Below, piece by piece: positions 42,858-54,191 of a DNA stretch of 64,000 nucleotides. The stretch lies in the NCBI GenBank assembly GCA_023630585.1, contig CM042566.1, positions 1,235,501-1,299,500 of the forward strand. The letters run 5' to 3'. Every line of letters begins with the position of its first letter. The stretch's first letter is position 1. The notes below the pieces were generated by a model that was given only the letters and a program-made list of their open reading frames with translations, made no database searches and was not told the DNA's origin. The stretch is from Cranoglanis bouderius (Eukaryota > Chordata > Actinopteri > Siluriformes > Cranoglanididae). The translations under genes and the position numbers were made by a program.

Positions 42858-42859
<2 letters not shown>

Positions 42860-42908
<49 letters not shown>
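42860..42908. repeat. (TG)n microsatellite
   Basis: About 24 units. Confidence 0.96.
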
Positions 42909-42909
<1 letters not shown>

Positions 42910-43217
42910 TGCAATAACATAACAATTATTCCTGCTATCGTTATTATCATTACACAAAGCTGGCTCTAAATAAACAATTAGACAATTTAATGATCTATTT
43001 AACAACCCAAAACACACGGCTTGATTGATTCACATCCTGCAGTTGAGTCGATTCAGAGTTGATTCAGAATCGATTCAGAATCGAATCCCTGCTGGCGCTT
43101 AATAATAAACACTGTCATTATTCATCCTGCTCAAAAAAAAAAAAAAAAAAAACGCACCCTGTGATATGTTTCTTCTGTGAGAGCGAGGACCTGCGTAAAA
43201 GACAAAACTCATCTGTT

Positions 43218-43219
<2 letters not shown>

Positions 43220-43273
<54 letters not shown>
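43220..43273. repeat. (AC)n microsatellite
   Basis: About 26 units. Confidence 0.96.
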
Positions 43274-43274
<1 letters not shown>

Positions 43275-43489
43275 CCATCCCTTTGAGTTTGTGTGTGAAT
43301 TTAGTGCAAATAAAAAGTCTTTTCACGGCACCTCGTTAACTCTCTGTGGTTCAGGACAGACTCGTTAACCCTCACAGGCCGGGTTTATTTACACACTTCT
43401 TTATTTCTGAGCTTTTAACTTATTTAAATCGTCTCCAGTGTCAGAGGTAAAGCTGTAAGTTTCCCGACACAACGTTAAATGTAACTATA

Positions 43490-43695
43490 AATGGATAAAA
43501 GGTATGAGGTGTTGTTCTTTATCAATTGTATAAACTGTAATTGTCGGTAAGTTGCTGTGGTGTAAGAGGAATAAAACACCCGGGGACGTGCTGTTAGAGG
43601 AAAATAATCAACTCCAGGGTGATAACAGTAACTCGGCTTCATCACTCCACAGCGTCGCTGATTATTTTACTGTAACAGAACAACACACAGGGGGT
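43490..43695. repeat. dispersed repeat (GAAAATAATCAAC family)
   Basis: Shares GTGGTGTAAGAGGAATAAAA, CGTGCTGTTAGAGGAAAATA and the GATTATTTTACTGTAACAG element with 47380-47580, 49384-49730 and 54192-54610, in inverted order relative to the last two. A non-autonomous family with an internal palindrome. Confidence 0.6.
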
Positions 43696-43717
43696 TTATT
43701 ACTTTCCATCTCTCTCT

Positions 43718-43720
43718 CGT

Positions 43721-43758
<38 letters not shown>

Positions 43759-44020
43759 CATCTCTCTCTCTTTTCATCTGTCTCTCTTTTTTCATCTCTC
43801 TTTCTCTCTTGTTCCATCTCCCTCTCTCTTTTCATCTCTCTCTCTCCATCTCTCTCTCTAACAGATGAGTAAAATAAATAACGAGTCGAGGCGGATCAGA
43901 GATTTACTGTTAATGACTACTCATGAAGGATCAGGGATTACTCAGATTCTCAAACCGTCTCTCTCTCTCTCTCTCCCTCTCTCCATCTCTCTCTCTCTCT
44001 CTCCATCTCTCTCTCTCTCT
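43718..44020. repeat. (CT)n-rich low-complexity tracts
   Basis: Imperfect TCTCTC and CATCTCTC arrays at 43718-43860 and 43960-44020. Confidence 0.93.
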
Positions 44021-44585
44021 GACTAATAAATGTGTAGAAGTGATGTGAGTCAGGGATTATATATTATATATACAGAGTCTTGATCTGTCAGGAATAAATA
44101 TTTACAGTGTGCAGTGTGTCTAGACAGATACACCCCCGACTATAACGCACCCCCCCGACTATAACACACACCTGTGTGAGTAACTGTGCTGTGCGTTAGG
44201 CTTTAACTCCCGTGTCTGCTGTCATCTTTCACTCAGTGGAAAAGGGATTTCCCTCTGTTTTTTTTTTATCTCTGCCTCGGTGTCTACCTGCCTGAACACA
44301 GACCGTTACTCACTCCATTAACATCCGACACACTGCCATCTCACACACACTCACTTTTAATTTGCTCTCAACATTCACACAAAGTGAGAGATTTATTTAT
44401 TCACATGGTTCCTGATCCTAATGTTTCTGTGAGGTCCAACGTTCTGAAATCTCAAACTCAATAACACAATAACAAACTCCTGTAGACTGTTTTTAATCCC
44501 GGCATAATGAGTTGTAATAATTAATAACGTTTTAAATTATGTATAAAGCGCTGACACTGACACTGGAGACTCCTTCCGTAAATGC

Positions 44586-44625
<40 letters not shown>

Positions 44626-44626
44626 G
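44586..44626. repeat. (AAT)n microsatellite
   Basis: About 13 units beside a GAGACTCCTTCCGTAAAT element end of the dispersed family. Confidence 0.93.
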
Positions 44627-45369
44627 GACTATAAACAATAAATATCGAACCATTTTTCCCTTCCACAAATGTTACTGAAACATGTACTGAAATATCCAGC
44701 ATGTTCCAAACATCAGAGTAGTTTTTGTCCATTTTTGTGTATATTAACTGAATAAAATCTCAAAATAGTCACTGAGTTGAATATTCAAATCTCCCAGTAA
44801 AGTTAATCTGGAATATTTGGATAGAATGACAGAGTGAAAAAGAACCAACTAACCTGGATCAACGTTTATCAGAAATGTTATCAGCAGTTAGTGTCAGTAA
44901 TCTATGATTTTTATTTTATTAAATTTACATATAATATAAACTCTTATATCTTATTTATCCGGAAGTTGCTTTGAAAGTAAACCTGGTTACTTTTTTAGGC
45001 AACTAACAACTTTGTAAAATGAATAAATATTTAAAATCACACACACACACACACGCACGCGCACACACCCACACACACACTTTTCTGATGAACGATAGCT
45101 AATTACAGATCAATCACCGGAAGCAATGAGGAACCATAGAAGAAGAAAACCGCTAACGCTAATTATTACCTCCTAATCCAACAATACAGCTCAAACTACA
45201 CCCAAATTATCATCATCATCATCTCGTATTCATATTTTCATTTTAAGCAGCTCCCTCTGATTTTAAATCTTTAGCGTTAGCTAGCATGAAATCATCTCCA
45301 TAAGAAAGCCGTTAGCTTTAGCGGAATGCTAGTTAGCTGTAGCTCGAGGCATCAGATTTATTTTTTTAC

Positions 45370-45450
45370 CTGTAGATGGTGAGATGAAGCAGCAGCTGTA
45401 CTGATGAAGCTCAAACTAAATAAACCGCCGTATTTACGGACTTTTTACTA
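45370..45450 (-). promoter_or_regulatory. cd151: possible CD151 5' UTR exon and promoter
   Basis: On the minus strand ATCTACAG is followed by GTAAAA, a possible donor 2.6 kb upstream of the coding start. The upstream sequence is slightly CpG-richer. This fits the non-coding first exon required by the acceptor at the ATG, but nothing else proves it. Confidence 0.3.
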
Positions 45451-47188
45451 AAATAATAAACAAAACTTTATCTGGAAAAGATTTGAAAATGAATGATTTA
45501 ATTATTTAAACACTTCCTCTGAGTTAAACACGAGAGATTTGTTCTTTGTTCTCAGTCCAGGTATGCAACTCTACGTACAGAACAGAACCCCACCCCGACC
45601 AGGACGGGGGGGCGTGTCCACAAAAGAAGACACGCCCACTTCGAGCCTGTGATTGGCTCATCCTCTTCTAGCATTGACGTGAATCGGTGAATCAGTTCAC
45701 CAATATGAACCGACTCTTTCGACTCCAAAACGAACGACTGATATTTAAACGAAAAGAAGGGGTCCGTGTAGTTTTTTTTTTTTTTTTTTTTGGTCATTCA
45801 GTTTTCATTTACAAAAGAGACGTTTAAAAATGAACAACAAGAGAGTTAATCATCTATTAATAATCAAAAACAAAAGAAACGGAAACGAAAAAACATGCAG
45901 TTTCTTCTTTGCTGCATGAAAAAAAAAAATCGCAAGAAAACAAAACAGAAAAATGTCTGAGTTTTTAAGTGCATTATGCAGATTACACGAAAAGATGATA
46001 CCGGAAGTTGACGCCCACGTACACGTGGCCCTATTACACGGGAAGTTGACACCATTTAGCAGGGATACGCGCTAAAATAGCTTAGCTGGAGGTTAATTGA
46101 CACTGGCCTTGGAAACTTACTCCAATATAATTTTCCATATGGCAAAAAAGGAGTCAACACTTTCTGACCAATCAGAATCCAGAATTCAATAAATCAATTT
46201 ATTGCACACTTTACACACTACCTCGCAGGTGTTCAGTTTGAGATGGAAGCTCATTTTGTCCTGTGTACACTGTGTGTGTGTGTGTGTGTGTTAATCGTCC
46301 TCCAACCTTCAGCAGGGTCATTTTCTCACCAGTGTTTACATAGTGCACTATATCTGGAGTAACTCAAGTCCAAAATCAGAGTGGAGACAATCCAGCGTGT
46401 TTAGGAAATCCCACAATGCACTGCTTCGGGTGATGTAGTGCACATTGCTATTTGTAGCAAATAGGAAGTAGGACACAAAGGGTTAATCTAAGGCTTCGTT
46501 AAAAAAAAAAAATGGTGCCTTCTCTAGATGGCACCCTGCACCTACACCAAGCACCAACCATGACCGCACATAAATAATTTTGCACATTTTGGATATGTTA
46601 TTAGAGTTTAAACCTTACCATCGCAAAGAACTCTTAAAGAACGCGGACCCCTAAGACCGAGGGGTCTTTCTACAACTTTTATTAGAAAGGGTTCCGAGTA
46701 GAGAACTCGTATCGGAAGCTAAGAGTCTTCTGTACTGCACACTTACCCAGTTTACACAAACACTCTTAGAAAAGGGTTCTTCTGGGGTTCTTTGGATAAT
46801 CACAGGTTCTGTATCTGATAGGAAAACACGTCGTTGTAGGCTTCTTCATTGAATCGTAAGGGTTCTAAATACTTTAGTGCAAAATGTAGAAATGACACTA
46901 ATTATGAATGTTTCACACAAGTCCCTAAATCTGGTGTATGGATAATAAAACCCTTCTCATTAGAAGTTCTATAGTAGACGTTCTGCTTGGTCATGTAATC
47001 CTGGGGTCTTTGTGGATTTGGGTTCTACGTTCCTGCTGCAGAAAGGCTCACAGACTCACACGCTTTTCCTGTTGAGCAGCGCTCCGGTAACAGGAAGGCG
47101 GTGTGTTTGGGGAAAAAAAATCTTTAATCGTGGTTCATTCAGATCAAATAATTAGATTGTTGTGGTTCATGGCACGGCCTCTGATTAG

Positions 47189-47190
<2 letters not shown>

Positions 47191-47232
<42 letters not shown>
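47191..47232. repeat. (AC)n microsatellite
   Basis: About 21 units. Confidence 0.96.
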
Positions 47233-47234
<2 letters not shown>

Positions 47235-47379
47235 CTGGTTCTCTGGCGTATAATTGCACCAAGAAGAATTACACCAGGGCTGAATTACAGCAACATCCTG
47301 AAGGAAGCAATATCCGCTTTCAAAATGTTCGTGGCTCTACTGATCTGAAAAAGAAAACAAGCTCCGCTCTAATAAACTA

Positions 47380-47585
47380 ATAAACACTTTGGGGGAATGC
47401 TGTTATATGAAAATAATCAACTGTTACCACCCTGAATTGATTAGTTTCCTTTTATACCAGAGCACTTTGTTAAAGATCAATACATCATGCATTTATCCGT
47501 TTATAGTTACGCTTAATGTTGTGGAACGGCCATGAAATTCGATCCTGCTCTCAGTTACGTTATAGCAGCTATAAACAGTCTTCTT
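47380..47585. repeat. dispersed repeat (GAAAATAATCAAC family)
   Basis: ATGCTGTTATATGAAAATAA and TTATCCGTTTATAGTTACGC match 49384-49620 and 54192-54370. Confidence 0.55.
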
Positions 47586-47944
47586 CTCACCAGCCTCTTT
47601 TTTTCCCCCCCACCCTCTTTCTCTTTTAAAGAAATAATAGATTTAATGTCTCTCTAAATGATGTTTAAAGTTTGATATTTATTTTATAACCGATAATTTT
47701 CAAGAATTTTGTCCTGGATGTTTTCTTGGTCTTCATGACGCTGTGTGTTCAGGCACGTCCTCTAACACAGTTTGGGTTCTTCCAGGAACATGTGCATTTA
47801 TATTGAGATCACATGACACTTTAATAGCACGCAGCTCAACTCCCATCTACTAATTATGAGACTTCTGATAGAAATACATCATACCAGGCCTTAAAAAAAA
47901 GGGGGGGGGGGGGGGGAGAAAAAAAAAAAAAAAAAAAAGATAAC

Positions 47945-48072
47945 TAATGTTATTTATCCCCACAGTGTAGATTCATAACTCCAATTAAGTCAAATTAATT
48001 TCAGTTCCACAATGGACCATCACAAAATGTGGAAAGGGTTAAGGGGGTGAATACTTATGCACAGCACCATAT
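47945..48072. mobile_element. Tc1-like solo end
   Basis: CAAAATGTGGAAAGGGTTAA and GGGGGTGAATACTTATGCAC are the inner arm and end of a common fish Tc1 type. No transposase beside it. Confidence 0.7.
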
Positions 48073-48638
48073 AGTTATATAGAGAAATTACAACAAGTTT
48101 AATTAATGCAAAGCTCTGAGATTGCATTTCATCCCTAATTTATATTTATAAGATCTGTCCTATAAAGAGAACACACACACACACATACAGACGAGCAAAT
48201 ACGTGTTAAATAATTGTGTTTCAGCGCATCATCTTTTCCCGATTTAGTTTCTTTATTGAAACCATGAAGCAACAGTGGATCCGAAGTTCGATTTGTTATA
48301 ACAATAATAAAAACAAACAAAAAAAAAAAACATAACAGATATGGACGCCATGTTGTCTTTAGTGCCTTGGGTACAGTTCCCACACAAACATTATTGTTTT
48401 TGGTTCTTCTATTAATATCCTAGTTTTTTTAATTTTTTTTTTTATTTACAAAAATAGGAATGTTTGATTCTCAGGAGGACTTTATCCCTGAACAGACATG
48501 AAGTTTATGATTAGTGCAGGAGCTGTAAGAGGTTTAAGACTACAGAATGAGTTTCAGCTTCAGAAGCAAGTTCACCGTTTCAGCCAACAGCGACAGGCTA
48601 ATCAGGGGTTGCAGGATCTTCTCGGGTTTTAATCAGCG

Positions 48639-48671
48639 TTACTGTCCGTTTTTCACACCGAGCATCTTCTC
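48639..48671 (-). CDS. taldo1: TALDO1 last exon
   Basis: After CCACAG. Encodes EKMLGVKNGQ and TAA (48639-48641). Confidence 0.92.
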   Translation of the reverse strand, partial: EKMLGVKNGQ

Positions 48672-48788
48672 CTGTGGAACATAAAAAAAATAAAAAATTA
48701 AAAACACAGTAATGATTTACATTCAAGTTATTGCAGTGTGATTCATGAAATACATATAAGGCACAGGTTCTCAACTTTCGGGTTGTAG

Positions 48789-48828
<40 letters not shown>

Positions 48829-50345
48829 CACTGGTCAAAACACATCTGAGAACCCCACACAAGTATAAGGTCACACCTTGATCATATCCTCGAGCTTCAC
48901 TGCGTCTGCGGCAAATTTCCGGATGCCGTCCGAGAGCTTCTCCACAGCCATGCGGTCCTCGTTGTGCAGCCAGCGGAAGGTCTTCTCGTCCAGGTGGAGC
49001 TTCTCCAGATCACAAGCCTTTGCTGTGTACACACAAACACATACACACAAATGAAGTACTTTCCCCCCCCACACACATTCTCTTAACCTTCTCAGAAGAG
49101 CTCATGATGCTGACCTTTCTCCGGAGTGAGAGTGGAGGACACGGCGCTGTGATCCTTGCTCAGTTCTCCCAGGAGCCCTGGGGAAATGGTGAGAAGATCA
49201 CATCCAGCCAACGCCTTGACCTCTCCGGTGTTCCTGAAGGACGCGCCCATCACCACGGTGCTGTAATCGAACTTCTTATAGTAGTTATAGATCTTCGTTA
49301 CGCTTATCACACCTGTACGAGCGGAAAAGACAGGAGAGACGAGGACATCTGGTTTACAGGTGAACTAACAATCAGTGAATAGAACACTGTGTGTGTGTGA
49401 TGCTGTTACAGTAAAATAATCAGTGACAGGGTGGTGTGATGAGGGCGGAGTTACTGTTACCACCTAGACGTTGACTATTTTCCTGTAACAGCAAGTGTTT
49501 TATTCCTCTTACACCACAGTAATTTGCCAACGATTACACTTGTTAAAGAACATCATATTTTTTTATCCATTTACAGCTACATTTAATGATCTCGATTACA
49601 TTATAGCGGTTATAAACAGTTGTTCCCTCAACAGTCTCCCCAAACACACCTTGTCACATTACAGAGAGACTGTGAAGATGACTGACACCGGAGACTCCTT
49701 CCATCAACGTTAAATAAAATGGAAAATTTCACCACATCTATGATTTTTTTTAAAATTGGATCATCTACGGAGAGTCTGCCGTACAAGTCCTTAAATAAGC
49801 AAGCAGTTGCTATAGAAACTTACTCAAATGTATACGTATAACTTACTCAAACGAGCGCAGTAATAGAAACTTTTCTGACCAATCAGAATCCAGAATGCAA
49901 CATCACTGTGATGTAATAAGTTATAAGACCTGTTCAGGGCAATGAGAGACGAACAAAATGGAAATTTGTTCTGCAAATTTGAAAGAAAAGCATAACTTTT
50001 AGTCCCATTAGTCCCAAGTCACATGACCTGGATGTCTTATTTGCATACAGGCCTGACGGGAAGATTCCAGCATGTGCAGGGGTTTTGTCTATGAAAAGTA
50101 AATGCTATTTAAGGTAAAGGTATATAACTGGAATATTTGACACTCATGCACCGGATCTCCTGCACATACCGGGGTCCTCGTGTGGCTCGTAGGTTTTGCG
50201 GTCGGTGTTTTCTTTGTACCAGTCCATTATACGGCCTACGAAAGGTGAAATGAGGGTGACCTTGGCCTCGGCACAAGCCACCGCCTGGGCGAAGGAGAAC
50301 AGCAGGGTCATGTTGCAGTGGATGCCGTATTTCTCCTCCAGATCC
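48639..50345 (-). CDS. taldo1: TALDO1 transaldolase, last four coding exons (5' part missing)
   Basis: Cytosolic transaldolase of the non-oxidative pentose phosphate pathway, moving a dihydroxyacetone unit from sedoheptulose-7-phosphate to glyceraldehyde-3-phosphate. Exons are 50170-50345, 49115-49312, 48877-49022 and 48639-48671, joined by GT-AG introns with matching phases. They encode GIHCNMTLLFSFAQAVACAE, LISPFVGRIMDWYKEN, KIYNYYKKF, VVMGASFRNTGE, FRWLHNEDRMAVEKLSDGIR and the end GVKNGQ, colinear with the C-terminal half of vertebrate TALDO1. The exon with the Schiff-base lysine would lie upstream, beyond 50345. It is not found before the gap at 50654 or in the following segment. Confidence 0.96.
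48785..48826. repeat. (TTA)n microsatellite in TALDO1 intron
   Basis: About 13 units. Confidence 0.93.
48877..49022 (-). CDS. taldo1: TALDO1 penultimate exon
   Basis: Completes a split Ala codon, then KACDLEKLHLDEKTFRWLHN to LEDMIK. Donor AAG|GTGTGA. Confidence 0.95.
49115..49312 (-). CDS. taldo1: TALDO1 exon with YNYYKKF and GASFRNTGE
   Basis: 198 bp after TACAG. Completes the Gly of DPG and encodes VISVTKIYNYYKKF, MGASFRNTGEVKALAGCD and LTISPGLLGEL. Confidence 0.95.
49384..49730. repeat. dispersed repeat in TALDO1 intron
   Basis: GATGCTGTTACAGTAAAATA, GTGTTTTATTCCTCTTACAC and GGAGACTCCTTCCATCAACG are shared with 54192-54610. The CCAATCAGAATCCAGAAT element follows at 49880. Confidence 0.6.
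50170..50345 (-). CDS. taldo1: TALDO1 exon with IHCNMTLLFSF
   Basis: 176 bp after CTCTCAG. Encodes DLEEKYGIHCNMTLLFSFAQ to YEPHEDP plus one base of Gly, then GTATGT. Confidence 0.95.
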
Positions 50346-50416
50346 CTGAGAGTGACATCATACACACAAACCACATTATAATCGTCGAGAAATTATATTT
50401 TAACACAATTTTCTAC

Positions 50417-50653
50417 AGGTGCATCTCAATAAATTAGAATGTCGTGGAAAAGTTCATTTATTTCAGTAATTCAACTCAAATTGTGAAACTCGTGTATTAA
50501 ATAAATTCAGTGCACACAGACTGAAGTAGTTTAAGTCTTTGGTTCTTTTAATTGTGATGATTTTGGCTCACGTTTAACAAAAACCCACCAATTCACTATC
50601 TCAACAAATTAGAATACTTCATAAGACCAATAAAAAAAGCATTTTTAGTGAAT
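50417..50653. mobile_element. Tc1-like element end, cut by assembly gap
   Basis: ACAGGTGCATCTCAATAAAT is the start of a very common fish Tc1 family. The inner arm continues to the N run. Confidence 0.85.
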
Positions 50654-50753
50654 NNNNNNNNNNNNNNNNNNNNNNNNNNNNNNNNNNNNNNNNNNNNNNN
50701 NNNNNNNNNNNNNNNNNNNNNNNNNNNNNNNNNNNNNNNNNNNNNNNNNNNNN
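50654..50753. other. assembly gap (100 N)
   Basis: Exactly 100 N, with a Tc1 end on the left and, on the right, the sequence that duplicates 3937-5538. Confidence 0.98.
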
Positions 50754-51712
50754 GACGTCTGAAGAGTCATAGAAGGAAGGGAATAAAGGGAAGGAACATA
50801 TAGGAGGTCTTGCACAGAATGAGGAAGCACCAGACAAGACGTGAGAAGGTATGGTGGTGGGTGCCTGAGTATGTATGGGTTGGCTTACTGTGTACTGTGT
50901 ACTGTATAGTTGTGGGATGTGTAACACAGGCTTTGGGAGCTACCAGGCTGGGATCTGGGAAGGTGTATAGAGGGAATGAGGGGTAGTTGAGGAAAGAGTA
51001 TGCAATCTATCAAGGGTAGGTGTACTAGTTTGCCTAACATTCTTCATTTGAATTTCACATCCCTCCAAAAAAGCAATCTACTACCGCCCTTCTAAAACCA
51101 AGTTTTTCCAAGGATTGCTATGATCTGCATCTAGAGTTTCAACGAGTTTTTAGGGCCAATATATCACCTTTCATTTGTTCAAACTCTGTCTGCATTGAAT
51201 GCATGTTGCACACATCAGTAGCAGGTACCTCAGCATTAACATCATCATCATCATCATCAGAGATGTACAAAGAACAGAGCATAGATGTAATTTCGGCCGC
51301 GGGATTACGCCTAGCCACAAACAGGCCCACACTAAATCCACAGCCTGATCTAGCGTGTTACCTTCAGTAGTACAATCACCAGTGTTAACAGCATCATTAG
51401 GGAACTCCTTTTTTTTGTCTTTTATATAAAATATTAATAATGCACTGAAAGAGCCCCCAACTCACCCCGGCGAGGCCCTGGTTACAATCAAGAAGGGCTC
51501 TGACAGTGTATAGAATAAACGCACACCAAAAGCCACAATTACATTCTCTAAGTCTGTTGTGTCTTATACAAATGAAAGCCACCAAGTATATACAATAAAC
51601 CCACACCCACAGTCTCTCTTGCAGTGAAAAAGTTTTTTTTTTTTTAAATGTATACAATGAAGTAAAGTCTTTTGGATCATTCTCACGTGTGGTTTTTATT
51701 GTCATTCCTCTA
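50754..51712 (-). mobile_element. retroelement 5' part, duplicate of 3937-4902
   Basis: Same order and content as 3937-4902 (gag N-terminus with Asp run at 51139-51330; leader-like stretch 51397-51705), with about 1 percent difference. It begins mid-frame at SSDV, exactly where the other copy continues. Confidence 0.8.
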
Positions 51713-53313
51713 CAGTGGGTATAGAAAAAAAATCACCCCCCTTTAAAATAATCACATTTTGTTGCTTTTCTGCCTAAAATGAAGACAGACACAGTTTTTG
51801 TTTTATCCAGCTGTATTTACTCAGTGCAACTTATAACATCCAACTGAAAGATATAACACCAACATGTCAGAAAAAAATAAAATAAAATAACAGAATCACT
51901 GAGTTGGAAAAAGGATCACCCCCTTGTGTCAGTATTTTGTTGAACCACCTTTTGCTTTAATTACAGCCTTTAGTCTATTGGGATATGTCTGTACAAACTT
52001 TGCACATCTAGACTTTGCAATATTTGCCCACTCTTCTTTGCAGAACTACTGAAGTTCAGTTAAATTTGATGGTGACTGTTTGTGGACTGCAGTCTTCAAG
52101 TCATTCCACAGATTTTCAATGGGGTTTAAGTCTGGGCTCTGACTAGGCCATGCAAGGACATTCACCTTTTTCTCCTTCAGCCACTGTGTGGTCAGTTTTG
52201 CTGTGAGCTTTGGGTCATCGTCATGTTGGAAGATAAACCTTCTTCCCATTTACAACTTTCTGGCAGAGTGTAGAAGATTTTCCTCAAGAATTTGATGGCA
52301 TTTTGCCCCATCCATTTTCCTTCTATTCTGACAAGTGCTCCAGTCCCTGCTGCAGAGAAACACCCCCATAACAGGATATTACCACCTCCATGCTTTACTG
52401 TAGGAATGGCGTTATTTAGATGGTGGGCTGTATTGGATTTCTGCCAGACATATCATTTGGTGTTGAGGTCAAATAATTCAATTTTACTCTCATGTGACCA
52501 TAACACCTTTTTCCATGTGGCCTCAGAATATTCAAGGTGCGTTTTGGCAAAGCTCAGTCGTGACTGCATGTGGCCTTTCTTGAGGATTGGCTTTTTTCTT
52601 ACAACCCTCCCATACAAGCCACATTTGTGGAGAATTTGTGATATTGTTGTCACATGCACACAATGACCACTCCTTGTCATAAATCCCTGTAACTGCTTCA
52701 GAGTTGCTGTAGGCCTCTTGGTAGCCTCTCTGACCAGTTTCCTCCTGGCTCTGTCATCCAGTTTGGAGCGACGTCCTGATCCAGGGAGGGTCTGTGTTGT
52801 ACCAAATACCTTCCACTTCTTAATAATAGACTTCACTGTGCTTCTAGGCATTGAAAAAGACTTTGAAATTTTTTTGTATCCATCTCCTGACTTCTGCCTG
52901 TCCACAACTTTATCCTGCAGATCTTTTGACAGTGCCTTGCACCCATAGTTGATTGTTTGCTTCAGTTGCACTACCATGGACTGAAATGCTTCAGGAAAGC
53001 TCTTTTCATGCTGAGCTAATCAAAATGACCACAGCTGATCACAGTTGAAAGTCAAATGGCTTTGTGTGCCATTGAGAAGGTGATTAGCTACACCTGATTG
53101 AGTTTACAAGTCATTTTTTAGGAGGGGGGTGATCCTTTTTCCAACTCAGTGATTCTGTTTTTTAAATTTTTTCTGACATGTTGGTGTTATATCTTTCAGT
53201 TGGATGTTATAAGTTGCACTGAGATAAAACATCCATACAGCTGGATAAAACAAAAACTGTGTCCGTCTTCATTTCGGGCTGCAAAGGGGGGTGATTCTTT
53301 TCTATACCCACTG
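51713..53313 (-). mobile_element. complete Tc1-like transposon with broken transposase
   Basis: 1601 bp, TA-flanked, with inverted ends CAGTGGGTATAG. The transposase on the minus strand is split. 52453-52977 encodes the paired-type helix-turn-helix (DGYKKISKSFSMPRSTVKSI, GSGRRSKLDDRARRKLV) and the first part of the DDE core. 52046-52249 encodes the part with DDDPK and NPIENLW. A frame change and stops lie at about 52250-52450. The first catalytic Asp, in the WSDE motif of Tc1 relatives, reads WSHE here. The element is inactive. Confidence 0.95.
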
Positions 53314-53948
53314 TATATAGCCTGTATACATTGGAACAAAATGTTTCTTCAGGACCATGATGCTACACATAACAGTGTGCAAGACTACATAAAGTGCAAA
53401 TACACAACATTGTGAAATGGACAGGAAATACACAGAACAATAAATATGATGAAGCTCAAATTTTTGTATGTAAAGAACATCTCTAGGGATTATGTTTCGT
53501 GCACTTTGTGTGCTGATTATTTTTGGATACTGTGATCATATAAATCGGCTTTGGGTGTGTATGATTTGACAGAAATTAATTTTATGTGCAGTATTTCTAA
53601 ATTTGTACAGTGTCTACCTGGGTTTAGGTGATCAGAAATATCAGAAATATGACCCATTCAGCATTACCATATATGGAGAAAATTACTGTACAGACTTAAT
53701 ATTTATATTACTTGATCACAGACAATACAGAATTGTAGAAATGTGTAGAAATGTACCCTAAAGTTTAATCTTTAACTTTTAATCCTATCTCATATAAAGA
53801 AAAAAAGCTGTGTATTAGAATACAAAATAAACATGCCCCACCCAATATTACCATATATGGAGATAACTAAAAATATATATATATATATATATATATCAGG
53901 ATGTTAGAATTTTTATATTTCACCTATAATTAAGAGTTGCAAGTGTAC
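53314..53948. other. PHLPP2 intron, nothing recognised
   Basis: AT-rich, with an (AT)n tract at 53873-53896. No repeat boundaries seen. Confidence 0.5.
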
Positions 53949-54143
53949 CTGTGCGAGATGAGGAACATGTTGCACATGTACACGCTGTCCATGCTGCTGT
54001 GCTGGAGCTGTTCAGCCAGCACGTCTCCCATGGTGCACTGCAGCAACCGCGGCACTTCCTCATTCCGGTCGCCATCGAAAATCCCGTAAACTGCTTCCAT
54101 GCTGTCCCCGAATCGATCCATGGCCAGCACAGACACACACAAC
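53949..54143 (-). CDS. phlpp2: PHLPP2 PP2C-domain exon (third here)
   Basis: 195 bp between CTGTGCAG and CAG|GTACAC. Encodes LCVSVLAMDRFGDSMEAVYG, IFDGDRNEEVPRLLQCTMGD and VYMCNMFLISH. FDGD carries metal-binding aspartates of the PP2C fold. It opens by completing a Lys codon from the 55650 exon, and ends with AG of an Arg codon that the exon at 1745 completes. The exon length and residues match PHLPP2 of vertebrates. Confidence 0.95.
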
Positions 54144-54191
54144 CTGCACAGACAAAAATCTTAGACCAAAACAACCTCAAAACAACAAACA

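Larger units (their letters stand above)
45451..48600. other. intergenic between CD151 and TALDO1, repeats only
   Basis: Holds (TG)n at 46271-46291, (AC)n at 47191-47232, a dispersed repeat at 47380-47580, a G-run and A-run at 47901-47938, and a Tc1 end at about 47940-48075. No gene recognised. Confidence 0.55.

Noticed and set aside
43552..43872. 106-codon plus-strand ORF
   Set aside because: Half is Ser/Leu/Phe from a (CT)n tract and the rest lies in a dispersed repeat. No splice or promoter context.
47901..47938. Run of about 16 G followed by about 20 A, possible quadruplex or structural signal
   Set aside because: Homopolymers of this kind are error-prone and sit next to a Tc1 end. No further support.
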